Below are positions 29,901-36,317 of a stretch of DNA of 64,000 bases, one piece after another (positions within the stretch are counted from its first letter, which is position 1; each line of letters starts with the position of its first letter). Below the pieces are notes generated by a model. It was not told the origin of the DNA and did no database searches. It saw only the letters and a list, made by a program, of their open reading frames with translations. The DNA lies in the NCBI RefSeq assembly GCF_009796765.1, contig NZ_CP047023.1:4447501-4511500 (forward strand), read 5' to 3'. Made by a program: the position numbers and the translations under genes. The stretch comes from Paraglaciecola sp. L3A3 (lineage in GTDB: Bacteria; Pseudomonadota; Gammaproteobacteria; Enterobacterales; Alteromonadaceae).

Positions 29901-30637
29901 CAGTTGCTACACCGTTAAATCCATGCCATCGATTAGTCACCACCAAATATAACCCAGCTAGAACTTGGACTGCAGAAAACTCTGTGGGCATAGGCGGCGC
30001 GTATATGTGTGTGTATGGCATGGAAGGTCCAGGTGGCTATCAGTTTGTAGGACGTACCGCACAAATGTGGAACCGCTACCGTCAAACCGAAGTATTTGAA
30101 AATCCTTGGTTATTACGCTTTTTTGACCAAATTCGTTTTTATCCGGTTTCTCATGACGAACTGGAGCAGATCCGTGCTGATTTTCCTATTGGCAAATGGC
30201 AACCCAAAATTGAACAAAGCTCAATATCTATGCCTGAATTGGCCCTTGAGTGGTCAAAACAACAGCGCGACATTGATAAATTTGTTGAGCAGCGCGAAAG
30301 AGCTTTCGAACAAGAAATGAATGATTGGAAAGCTAATGGTCAATTAGTTTACCAAGCTGATAATACTATGGACACAGAGCTGGATGAATTAGAACTGGCC
30401 GAAGGTGAATTTATTATTGAATCAACGGCTGCTGGTAGTGTGTGGTTAATTGAAACCGCAGAAGGCAATACCATAGCCGAAAACGACAGCTTGATCATCT
30501 TAGAGTCTATGAAAATGGAAATTGGTATCACCAGTCCAGAAGCCGCCATAGTGAAAAAAATACTAGTAGAAACAGGGCAACAAGTACAAGCCGGCCAAGC
30601 TTTGTTGGTACTTGCAACCCATACAACTGAAGATTAA
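26984..30637 (+). CDS. Guanidine carboxylase (urea carboxylase family, biotin-dependent)
   Basis: The 1,217-residue enzyme carboxylates guanidine with ATP and bicarbonate to carboxyguanidine. Domains in order: biotin carboxylase, about residues 1-450 (FKTVLIANRGAIACRIIRT, the Gly-rich ATP loop KSTAGGGGIGM, EERDCSSQRR-type motif GERDCSSQRRNQKVVEE); carboxyltransferase of the KipA/KipI (AHS2/AHS1) type, about 460-1080; biotinyl domain at the C-terminus with LESMKMEIG. I start at the ATG at 26984 (MFKTVLIANRG). The in-frame GTG at 26951 lies inside the riboswitch P2 hairpin and should not be used. Context (cgdAB, two guanidine riboswitches) favours guanidine over urea as substrate. Confidence 0.92.
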   Translation: MFKTVLIANRGAIACRIIRTLKKLGIKSIAVYAEADRESLHVRQADQAFSLGQGSASQTYLDQQKIIDIAKQTGADAIHPGYGFLSENADFSEKLQSHGITFIGPRPQQMIDFGLKHQARDLAEQAGVPLVPGSGLLADLAEVVSFAEQVGYPVMLKSTAGGGGIGMQRCDDKSQLEKAFTNVKYLGAQNFSNDGVFLEKFVQQARHIEVQVVGNGAGQVVTLGERDCSSQRRNQKVVEETPAPNLSDEIRQQMYATAKQLMASINYLNAGTVEYIFDQQSQQFYFLEVNTRLQVEHGITELCFDVDLVEWMLKIAYDDTMAKQESLTATDLSAIDNLVSQGHAIQARIYAENPAKNFQPSSGLLTQVEWPEQHFTSTDTLRIDHWIEAGIEVSPFFDPMLAKVQVKAENRQQAIEQLDNALTNSHLYGIITNIDYVRDILQTELFADGKIFTRSLDNIHASFAGFEVIKPGTMTTIQDYPARSGYWNIGVPPSGPFDFYSFNLANRLLGNTQDAAGLEITIQGPSLLFHQASQVIVCGADIDIKLDEQSYAMNQVINIAAGQTLKIGSVKDAGARAYLAISGGIQCPEYLGSKSTFTLGQFGGHCGRALRTGDFIQLIDNQAKHITFSLPASEELAAKIEHTWSLRVMSGPHGAPDFFTDKDIETIHQHEWEVHYNSSRTGIRLIGPKPEWARESGGEAGLHPSNIHDNAYAFGTVDFTGDMPVILGPDGPSLGGFVCPFTVISADLWKLGQFKGGDKVRFEIVDLAAAQQVEQAQNKQLQALTPQACDYQAVPISSPILDTLVTEDGEPDLVFRQAGDKFLLVEYGELVLDLALRARVQALLTSVEAECIDGVLELTPGIRSLQVHFDNQIVTAGKLIAKLKALDKALGDTSQLEFASRIVHLPLSWDDEACQLAIDKYIQSVRKDAPWCPSNIDFIKRINGLTDIQQVQDIVFEASYLVLGLGDVYLGAPVATPLNPCHRLVTTKYNPARTWTAENSVGIGGAYMCVYGMEGPGGYQFVGRTAQMWNRYRQTEVFENPWLLRFFDQIRFYPVSHDELEQIRADFPIGKWQPKIEQSSISMPELALEWSKQQRDIDKFVEQRERAFEQEMNDWKANGQLVYQADNTMDTELDELELAEGEFIIESTAAGSVWLIETAEGNTIAENDSLIILESMKMEIGITSPEAAIVKKILVETGQQVQAGQALLVLATHTTED

Positions 30638-30646
30638 GGAGACATC

Positions 30647-32458
30647 ATGAAATTACCAATTAACTTAAGCCCCCCTTTAAACTTAACAATTAGGGCCTTA
30701 CAACAAAGCTATAAAAATGGTGACTTTAATCCAAGTACCTTGATTACCGAATTGTTAGCTGAAGCTAAGAATTACCCAGAAAGCTGGATCCACATCTTAT
30801 CAGCAGCAGAAGTCGCACCATACGTTAAGGCGTTAGAAAACAAAACACCCGAAGAATGCCCCTTGTGGGGCGTGCCTTTTGCCATTAAAGATAATATCGA
30901 CTTAGCAGGCATACCTACTACAGCTGCCTGCCCAGAATTCAGTTACGTGGCAGAAAAATCAGCCTATGTGGTTCAACAATTGATTGAAGCTGGGGCTATC
31001 CCGTTAGGTAAAACTAACTTAGATCAGTTCGCGACAGGGTTAGTAGGCACTCGCTCACCCTATGGTGCGGCTCCCAATAGTTTTGATCCAGACTATATTT
31101 CTGGCGGTTCGAGTTCTGGCTCGTCTATCGCCACAGCTGTAGGTTTAGTCAGTTTTGCCCTAGGTACAGACACAGCAGGATCGGGACGAGTACCAGCATG
31201 TTTCAACAACTTGGTCGGCTTAAAACCTTCTAAAGGTTTGTTGTCGACCACAGGTGTGGTGCCTGCTTGCCGAAGTTTAGATTGCGTGAGTATTTTTAGT
31301 TTAACCGCAGAAGACGCACAAACTGTATTTTCGGTAGCCGCCAATTTTGATAGTACTGATGGCTTTGCACGACCCAATCCTATCTCTAATCAAGGGGCAG
31401 TAAACTATCCAGCTAAGTTTACCTTCGCCGTGCCGCTGCCAAGACAACTGGCCTTTTTTGGTAGTGATGACTACCAACAAGGCTACCTAGATGCCATCAA
31501 ACAATTAGAAGCCATAGGTGGCAGTAAAGTCGAAGTTGACTTTGCCCCATTACTCGATGCCGCCAAACTATTATACGAAGGTCCATGGGTTGCAGAGCGT
31601 TATGTAGCCACCCAAGATATTATCACCAACAAACCTGAAGCCATGATGGATGTGACTCGCACTATTATTAGTGCCGGTGAGAAACCCAAGGCCACCGACA
31701 CCTTTAACGCCTTGTACAAGTTACAAGATTTAAAACAGCTAGCAGACAAGTTAATGGCTGGTGTCGATGTATTTATGTCACCTACAGCGGGCCGACATTT
31801 TACTTTGGCCGAAATAGCCGAAGAGCCAATTTTGCGTAATTCACAATTGGGTTATTACACCAATTTTATGAACTTACTCGACTTTGCTGCCATAGCGGTA
31901 CCTATGTCATTTACCCAAGCCGATATGCCATTTGGGGTGACCTTATTCAGCCCTGCTATGACAGACCAAAAGTTATTAACTTTAGCTAGCCGCTTACGTC
32001 AGCATAATCAACTACCCTTAGGTGCCACCCAGCTCCCCTACCAAACACAAGCCACAAGCTTAGCACCAAGCAAAGGTTACATAGACATAGTGGTAGCAGG
32101 CGTTCACTTATCGGATATGCCACTTAATTGGCAACTTACCGACCGAGGGGCCATATTTAAATCCACGGCCAAAACCGCTGCTAAATATAAAATGTACGCA
32201 GTAGCAGGCAAAGTAGAACGCCCAGCCTTAATTCGCACTAAAGGCAATGGCAGTACGTTTGAAGTTGAGGTTTGGTCAATGCCCATCAGTGAATTTGGTT
32301 CATTTGTACAAGGCATAGCCGCACCATTAGGTATAGGCCAAGTAGAACTAGAAACCGGTGAAATCCTCACAGGTTTTATCGCCGAAGGGTATGCCGCTGA
32401 GATAGGTACTGATATTAGTGAGTTTAGTGGGTGGCGGGGGTATTGCGCTGCACGGTAG
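30647..32458 (+). CDS. atzF: Allophanate hydrolase
   Basis: The 603-residue amidase-signature enzyme converts allophanate to two ammonia and two CO2, the last step of guanidine use. The Ser-cisSer-Lys triad is visible: K81 in FAIKDNID, cis-Ser in GGSSSGSS at 153-160, nucleophile S179 in GTDTAGSGR. A C-terminal domain from about residue 470 (YIDIVVAGVHLSDMPLNWQL) is the decarboxylase-type domain of AtzF-like enzymes. GGAG 5-8 bases before the ATG; 9 bases after the carboxylase stop. Last gene of the operon, directly followed by a tandem hairpin array. Confidence 0.93.
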   Translation: MKLPINLSPPLNLTIRALQQSYKNGDFNPSTLITELLAEAKNYPESWIHILSAAEVAPYVKALENKTPEECPLWGVPFAIKDNIDLAGIPTTAACPEFSYVAEKSAYVVQQLIEAGAIPLGKTNLDQFATGLVGTRSPYGAAPNSFDPDYISGGSSSGSSIATAVGLVSFALGTDTAGSGRVPACFNNLVGLKPSKGLLSTTGVVPACRSLDCVSIFSLTAEDAQTVFSVAANFDSTDGFARPNPISNQGAVNYPAKFTFAVPLPRQLAFFGSDDYQQGYLDAIKQLEAIGGSKVEVDFAPLLDAAKLLYEGPWVAERYVATQDIITNKPEAMMDVTRTIISAGEKPKATDTFNALYKLQDLKQLADKLMAGVDVFMSPTAGRHFTLAEIAEEPILRNSQLGYYTNFMNLLDFAAIAVPMSFTQADMPFGVTLFSPAMTDQKLLTLASRLRQHNQLPLGATQLPYQTQATSLAPSKGYIDIVVAGVHLSDMPLNWQLTDRGAIFKSTAKTAAKYKMYAVAGKVERPALIRTKGNGSTFEVEVWSMPISEFGSFVQGIAAPLGIGQVELETGEILTGFIAEGYAAEIGTDISEFSGWRGYCAAR

Positions 32459-32461
32459 GTG

Positions 32462-32685
32462 TTTGCTGCGCTAGCAAAAGCATGGCTTCGCCATAAAGCA
32501 TGTGCTTCGCACACAAGGCATGAGCTTTGCTCACAAGGCATGGCTTCGCCATAAGGCATTCGCTTCGCGAACCAAGCATGGCTTCGCCATAAAGCATGTG
32601 CTTCGCACACTGAGCATCGCTGCGCGATAAGGCATTCGCTTCGCGAACCAAGCATGGCTTCGCCATAAAGCATGTGCTGCGCACA
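32462..32685. repeat. Tandem array of 12 covarying mini-hairpins, 19-bp period
   Basis: Twelve units. After an atypical first unit (TTTGCT-GCGCT-AGCAAA, 32462-32478), eleven units have the form NNNGC-TTC-GCnnn (TTC replaced by TTT or TGC in three), where nnn is the exact complement of NNN. Start positions are 32482, 32501, 32521, 32540, 32559, 32578, 32597, 32616, 32635, 32654 and 32673. The variable arms in order are ATG, TGT, TGA, ATG, TTC, ATG, TGT, ATC, TTC, ATG, TGT. Linkers of 6-7 bases read (A/C)AAGCA or AAGGCA. Spacing is 19 bp except for one 20-bp step. Confidence 0.93.
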
Positions 32686-32707
32686 CTAAGATTATTCACT
32701 ACGTTCA

Positions 32708-32749
32708 CCGCAATCCATTGCGGATTTGGTGCGGCATCCCTGCCGCACC
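32708..32749. repeat. Two hairpins following the array
   Basis: CCGCAA-TCCA-TTGCGG at 32708-32723 and GGTGCGGCA-TCCC-TGCCGCACC at 32728-32749, both with perfect arms and 4-base loops. Confidence 0.8.
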
Positions 32750-32750
32750 A

Positions 32751-32782
32751 GTTACTCTTTTTCAACAGCAAAAAAGAGTAAC
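32751..32782 (+). terminator. Possible bidirectional terminator after the guanidine operon
   Basis: GTTACTCTTTTT / AAAAAGAGTAAC, perfect 12-bp arms with a loop of about 8 bases. It lies 293 bases after the allophanate hydrolase stop and is the first structure there that looks capable of terminating transcription. There is no separate T-run, so it may instead be another member of the palindrome cluster. Confidence 0.45.
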
Positions 32783-32880
32783 CAGAAAATGCCGGCCTCC
32801 AAACAAATTCCTAATCCAACAAATAATTGCCTTCTATGTCAGACCGGCAATAAGCCGCTCCCAGCTATAAAAGATTGCCT

Positions 32881-32904
32881 TGTCCAGACGTCCATGTCTG
32901 GACA
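32881..32904. repeat. Palindrome TGTCCAGAC / GTCTGGACA
   Basis: Perfect 9-bp arms with loop GTCCAT. The same bases can pair alternatively as CTTGTC (from 32878) with GACAAG (32908-32913). Function unknown. Confidence 0.7.
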
Positions 32905-32959
32905 TCTGACAAGCCAATAATTTGCTGGGGAATTTGTAGTCGCGGTAAAATCAAAAGCA

Positions 32960-32972
32960 TCGGCTTCGCCGA
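32960..32972. repeat. Orphan unit of the mini-hairpin family
   Basis: TCGGC-TTC-GCCGA, preceded by AAAGCA and followed by CAAAA, exactly the linker context of the array units 290 bases upstream. The variable arm TCG/CGA is not present in the array. Confidence 0.75.
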
Positions 32973-33086
32973 CAAAATGCAGTGGTTCGAAGCTGGTAAA
33001 TAGATTGAAGTAAAAACAAAAATCTATCACTTACGGTTGTCGATACGGTAGCAAATTATCTCCCTTTCCCATCTTTCCCTAACGTC

Positions 33087-33120
33087 ATTCCGGTAGTCTT
33101 TTGAGCCGGAATCCATTTTT
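33087..33120 (+). terminator. Terminator-like hairpin with T-run
   Basis: ATTCCGG / CCGGAAT with a 12-base loop, then CCATTTTTTTT. It looks like a rho-independent terminator but no gene ends close upstream. It may be a REP-like element (CATTCCGG...CCGGAATCC). Confidence 0.5.
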
Positions 33121-33291
33121 TTTAATATTCAAATAAGTACACTTTACCTATTAAGGCTAGCTATTTTGTCCAATAACAGCAGATCAACGACAAATGTCGT
33201 ATTTCAAATAAGTATGTTTTGCACATGGGGAAGTTATTCGTTATAAATGAATACCTTATAGGTTGTGTAAAAAACAGCCCGAATGAAATTG

Positions 33292-33325
33292 GACAATTTG
33301 TCGTGTTTGAACACCCCAAATTGTC
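33292..33325. repeat. Nested hairpin GACAATTTG / CAAATTGTC
   Basis: Outer perfect 9-bp arms enclose a second small hairpin GTGTT-TGA-ACAC. No function is evident. Confidence 0.55.
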
Positions 33326-33481
33326 GTTAACTAAATTGTTCTAAGGTATTGGAAAGGGAAAGGTCTAGATATTATAGTCCATACAGAGACTTTTGCTGTA
33401 TAAATAATCAGTATTATTAAGGCTGTTTTAAGGCCAATAAGATCTAGCAAAGAAACTTGACGGGACTATACTGTTTTCATC

Positions 33482-33551
33482 CCTTAAGCTTAACTAAGTG
33501 GCTGTTGAAATCGGCGTTAATTTTCAATCAGACCACAAGTTAAGCTTAAGG
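33482..33551. repeat. 70-base near-perfect inverted repeat
   Basis: Outer arms CCTTAAGCTTAACT (33482-33495) and AGTTAAGCTTAAGG (33538-33551) are perfect. Inside, GTGG/CCAC, CTG/CAG and TTGAAA/TTTCAA continue the pairing, interrupted only by one- to two-base bulges, to a loop of about 11 bases (TCGGCGTTAAT). The bulged long hairpin resembles a folded recombination site or MITE-like element. No known family is recognised. Confidence 0.75.
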
Positions 33552-33654
33552 ATCTGAACTCCCTCTCAAGTGCCATTTATTTTGGAATTTTCCAATCTTC
33601 GTAGCCAAAGCGACTAAGGTCTGGCTACCATAGAACAAGTCAATTAATTCGACT

Positions 33655-33731
33655 GCGCAAGTTTGTCATTTTCTATTGCAAACCACGCAATAAAACTGCC
33701 AAACTAGCTACACGAATTATTGAGGCGTTAG
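33655..33731 (+). other. attC-like site 1 (left end of the cassette segment)
   Basis: Ends in GAGGCGTTAGGTGC, whose GTTAGGT fits the integron R' core (GTTRRRY). Upstream, GTTTG...TATTGC (33662-33680) pairs with GCAATA...CAAAC (33688-33705) to give a bulged hairpin as in large attC sites. The left R'' core is not convincing. The next gene starts within 10 bases, as is normal for cassettes. Confidence 0.5.
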
Positions 33732-33740
33732 GTGCTAAGT

Positions 33741-34085
33741 ATGGTAACTAAGTACCAAGTTAGAGTTAAAAAAATTGTTAAAATTAGACTCCTAATTGGC
33801 CTTTTTGTAATTGGCACTGTTTTAGCGTTCGTTGGACAATGGCTAAATAGTTTTGAAGGTTATGAGGTTAAAAATACATTCTACTTCAGTACAACGGTTT
33901 TAAATTCTCCATTAGGAACTAGAAGACATGATATTTATATTCGTAATCCGGACGGAGAGATAGTTCCACTAAATTCATTTCAGCCTCTCAGTAAAAATCA
34001 AGAGGTATGTGTAAGCGTAGTCAATGGGGGGCGGAATGGAAAAACTATCAAATATAGTGTTGTTAAATCAAATCATTGCACCTAA
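33741..34085 (+). CDS. Small single-pass membrane protein in a cassette-like position
   Basis: Hypothetical protein of 114 residues from the ATG at 33741 (MVTKYQVRVKKIVKIRLLIG). A GTG at 33732 in the same frame lies in the recombination-site sequence and is less likely. One membrane helix (residues about 17-36), then an extracytoplasmic part with one strand-rich domain and two cysteines (EVCVSVV, SNHCT). The TAA stop is part of the next attC core (ACCTAAC), the usual way a cassette gene ends. Function unknown. Confidence 0.65.
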   Translation: MVTKYQVRVKKIVKIRLLIGLFVIGTVLAFVGQWLNSFEGYEVKNTFYFSTTVLNSPLGTRRHDIYIRNPDGEIVPLNSFQPLSKNQEVCVSVVNGGRNGKTIKYSVVKSNHCT

Positions 34086-34159
34086 CAAGTGCATCATGTT
34101 GGGAATTTTACTCGCTGGTAAAGCGCTCCTAAAACCCCCATATGCAAAGCGTTATAAGC
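34081..34159 (+). other. attC-like site 2, between the membrane-protein cassette and the CD-NTase
   Basis: Left core ACCTAAC (fits R'' RYYYAAC), right core GCGTTATAA. Between them TGCAT pairs with ATGCA, and TGGGAATTTTA pairs with TAAAACCCCCA around a loop, so the site folds as an imperfect hairpin of about 78 bases. The R' core is GTTATAA rather than strict GTTRRRY. This is the clearest attC candidate in the window. Confidence 0.6.
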
Positions 34160-34171
34160 AAGGAGTTCTAT

Positions 34172-35053
34172 TTGAGCATCAGTGACAAATTCTCAAATTT
34201 TTGTACCGCCTTACGAATGAGCGATACAACTGTTTCGAATGTTCGTTATAGAGCAAAGCAGATTACAAAAAGGATTAATTCTGATTTTCGCGGAATTGAC
34301 TCTGATATTAGGTACAGTTTAGTTGTCGGTTCTTATGGTAGAGGGACTGATATTCATGTCAGTGATATCGATATGATTGTCGAGCTGCCATACACTGAGT
34401 ATGAAAAATATGACAAATACAATGGAAATGGTCAATCTGCTCTTATTCAAGCGGTAAAAGAATCAATTAAGAAAACCTACTCGACTACTCATGTGAGTGG
34501 TGACGGGCAAGTTGTAAAGTTGAATTTCAAAGATGGAATTTGCTACGAAATAGTCCCAGGTTTCATTAATAAAGATGGCTCAAGTTATACCTATCCAGAT
34601 AGTAATAGCGGTGGTTCATGGAAAGTAACTAAACCCCGTGAAGAAATTTCAGCGATCACAACAGCTAATAATTCGTGGAATAAAAACCTGAAGCGGCTGT
34701 GCCGGATGGCACGAGCATGGAAAGATAAGTGGGATGTACCTATGGGAGGTCTTCTTATCGATACGCTCGGGTATAACTTCTTGAAACAGTGGGAATACAA
34801 GGATAAATCTTTTATTTATTACGATTGGATGACGCGAGATTTCTTTGAATATCTAAAGAATCAAGACTCAGATAAAAATTACTGGCTTGCGCCCGGTAGT
34901 TCACAATATGTGTCGCGAAAAGGTGCATTTGAATACAAAGCGCTCCGGTGCTACAACATTACTAAAGAAGCGCTACAGTTCGAAGCAGATGAAATGCCGT
35001 ATTCAGCAAATCAGAAATGGCGAGAGATCTATGGAACAAAATTCCCTTCCTAA
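34172..35053 (+). CDS. CD-NTase (SMODS nucleotidyltransferase) of a CBASS system
   Basis: Cyclic-oligonucleotide synthase that is activated on phage infection. The motif GSYGRGTDIHVSDIDMIVEL (residues 53-72) supplies the GS loop and catalytic D65 and D67. The third acidic position is probably E126 in YEIVPGF, where many relatives have Asp. I choose the TTG at 34172 because AAGGAG lies 6 bases upstream. The in-frame ATG at 34142 lies inside the attC-like site, where its first codons would encode the recombination core. Length 293 residues. The gene overlaps the SLATT effector gene by 23 bases, and together they make a short type I CBASS. Confidence 0.88.
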   Translation: MSISDKFSNFCTALRMSDTTVSNVRYRAKQITKRINSDFRGIDSDIRYSLVVGSYGRGTDIHVSDIDMIVELPYTEYEKYDKYNGNGQSALIQAVKESIKKTYSTTHVSGDGQVVKLNFKDGICYEIVPGFINKDGSSYTYPDSNSGGSWKVTKPREEISAITTANNSWNKNLKRLCRMARAWKDKWDVPMGGLLIDTLGYNFLKQWEYKDKSFIYYDWMTRDFFEYLKNQDSDKNYWLAPGSSQYVSRKGAFEYKALRCYNITKEALQFEADEMPYSANQKWREIYGTKFPS

Positions 35054-35606
35054 TGTGTTAGAAGAACAGCTAAGAGAGTGTTTTGGGCGTGTCGCTTGGT
35101 CACATAAAACGCACGAAAAATGCTCTGACATATTAAATACTAGGCTCAACCGTATAAAGCTCTGGCAGATAATTCTGTCGGCAATCACAACAACAGGAAT
35201 TATCGCTGCTGTTTTTGGTGAGTCAAAGGAAATAGGCATTTTTTCCGCAGCTCTGTCTTTTGTTTTGACTGTTTTGAATACCTATGTAAAGCAATATGAT
35301 CTTGGTGGCTTGGCCCAGAAGCATTCAGATGCAGCAGTGGACCTGTGGAATATGAGGGAATCTTATCTCTCTCTTTTAACAGATATAAGGTCTGGTTGCG
35401 TAGAAAGCGATGAAATAAGAAAACATAGAGACGATCTTCAGGAGAGTCTACTGGAAATATATAGAGGTTCCCCTAGAACTATTGCTAAAGCCTACAAAGA
35501 AGCCACGAAAGCTTTAAAAAAGCTCGAAGAGCTAACGTTTAGCGATGCAGAGATTGATGCTATTTTACCAAAAGCTCTACGGAAGTCGGAGAACAATGCC
35601 TTATAA
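35031..35606 (+). CDS. SLATT-domain 2TM effector of the CBASS system
   Basis: The 191-residue protein has two closely spaced membrane helices (about 44-63 LWQIILSAITTTGIIAAVFG and 67-86) followed by a long cytoplasmic helical part. This is the SLATT layout (SMODS and SLOG-associating two-TM effector). It is expected to form pores or disturb the membrane when it senses the nucleotide made by the upstream CD-NTase. Start at the ATG at 35031 with GAGAG 4-8 bases upstream; a much longer in-frame extension to 34887 lies wholly inside the CD-NTase gene and is rejected. The TAA stop lies in the next attC-like core (TTATAACAAGCGC). Confidence 0.86.
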   Translation: MEQNSLPNVLEEQLRECFGRVAWSHKTHEKCSDILNTRLNRIKLWQIILSAITTTGIIAAVFGESKEIGIFSAALSFVLTVLNTYVKQYDLGGLAQKHSDAAVDLWNMRESYLSLLTDIRSGCVESDEIRKHRDDLQESLLEIYRGSPRTIAKAYKEATKALKKLEELTFSDAEIDAILPKALRKSENNAL

Positions 35607-35640
35607 CAAGCGCTTGCAGACCGACCAACAGTTGAGTACA
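35598..35640 (+). other. Left half of an attC-like site after the CBASS pair
   Basis: TTATAACAAGCGCTTGCAG followed by ACCGACCAACAGTTG resembles the left half of a long integron attC. The matching right half (a GCGTTATAA core) is missing, and the TIR gene starts about 12 bases later with its own ribosome-binding site. This suggests a decayed or deleted site. Confidence 0.5.
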
Positions 35641-35651
35641 AAGGAAGTATC

Positions 35652-36317
35652 GTGACTACAAAATCAAAAATTAGTATTTTTATTTCTTATTCATGGAGCG
35701 ACACTAAAATCGCTGATGAAATTGAAAGTGATTTAAGCCAGTTTCAATTAAATCTAGTTAGAGATGTTCGTGATATTGAATATAAATCTAGTATCACTAG
35801 CTTTATGGAAAAAATTAGAGACACAGATTTCGCTATACTGCTTGTGAGCGAAGATTATTTAAAATCAAAGAACTGTTTAAAGGAAGTTATACATCTTTTA
35901 AAAGAAAAAGAATACAAGCACAAAATTTTACCTATTATTGTTGGTAATCCATCTATTTATAATGCCGAAGGACGTGTTCTACACACTAGACATTGGTTGG
36001 AAGAAAAAAACAAATTAGAAAAATTAATAAATAGCTTACCAGCTACAGCTATCATCAATGAAATCCAAGAACTTAAAGTTTTGGAAAGTATCTCTTCAAA
36101 TATCAATGAATTCCTGAGTTATATAAGTGATATAAAAAATGTAACTTTTAGCGAACTAAAAGGTGAAAGTTACAAATCACTTATTGAATCGATTGGTGGG
36201 ATTAATGTCGAACATTTAGTTAAATTGTTGCAAATATCTTTGAATCCAAATATTGATGAAAAAGAAATTCAAATCGATGATTGGTTCGATAGTAATACGT
36301 CCAGTAGCAGGACATAA
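35652..36317 (+). CDS. TIR-domain protein
   Basis: The 221-residue protein starts at a GTG with AAGGA upstream. Residues 6-130 form a TIR domain: ISIFISYSWSDTKIADEIES at the start, ILLVSEDYLKSKNCLKEVIH with the putative NADase glutamate E78, and HKILPIIVGN. The rest is helical. TIR proteins of this size act in phage defence by degrading NAD or by making signalling molecules. It could belong to its own cassette rather than to the CBASS pair. Its end runs into an overlapping frame; see the next entry. Confidence 0.8.
   Translation: MTTKSKISIFISYSWSDTKIADEIESDLSQFQLNLVRDVRDIEYKSSITSFMEKIRDTDFAILLVSEDYLKSKNCLKEVIHLLKEKEYKHKILPIIVGNPSIYNAEGRVLHTRHWLEEKNKLEKLINSLPATAIINEIQELKVLESISSNINEFLSYISDIKNVTFSELKGESYKSLIESIGGINVEHLVKLLQISLNPNIDEKEIQIDDWFDSNTSSSRT

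Larger units (their letters stand above)
32459..33740. other. Palindrome-rich non-coding tract of 1.3 kb
   Basis: No gene is supported. It holds the hairpin array (32462-32685), three larger hairpins (32708-32782), a 9-bp-arm palindrome (32881-32904), an orphan array unit (32960-32972), a terminator-like hairpin (33087-33120), a nested hairpin (33292-33325), a 70-base inverted repeat (33482-33551) and an attC-like end (33655-33731). Minus-strand frames over 32104-32771 translate the array into repeated peptides and are artefacts. Confidence 0.7.

Noticed and set aside
22683..32458. Reading the operon as urea carboxylase/urea transporter
   Set aside because: The two guanidine riboswitches and cgdA/cgdB point to guanidine. 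A urea role cannot be excluded from sequence alone but is less likely.
32462..32685. Possible CRISPR array because of regular spacing
   Set aside because: The period is 19 bp, there are no unique spacers of 30 bases or more, and each unit is itself a hairpin. No cas genes are in the window.
32104..32771. Two minus-strand ORFs of 189 and 115 codons over the hairpin array
   Set aside because: They translate the 19-bp array into repeated peptides such as YGEAML and HALWRSHA and overlap the allophanate hydrolase gene. The conserved property is the DNA hairpin, not the peptide.
34887..35030. N-terminal extension of the SLATT protein
   Set aside because: It is entirely inside the CD-NTase gene in another frame. 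The ATG at 35031 has its own ribosome-binding site.
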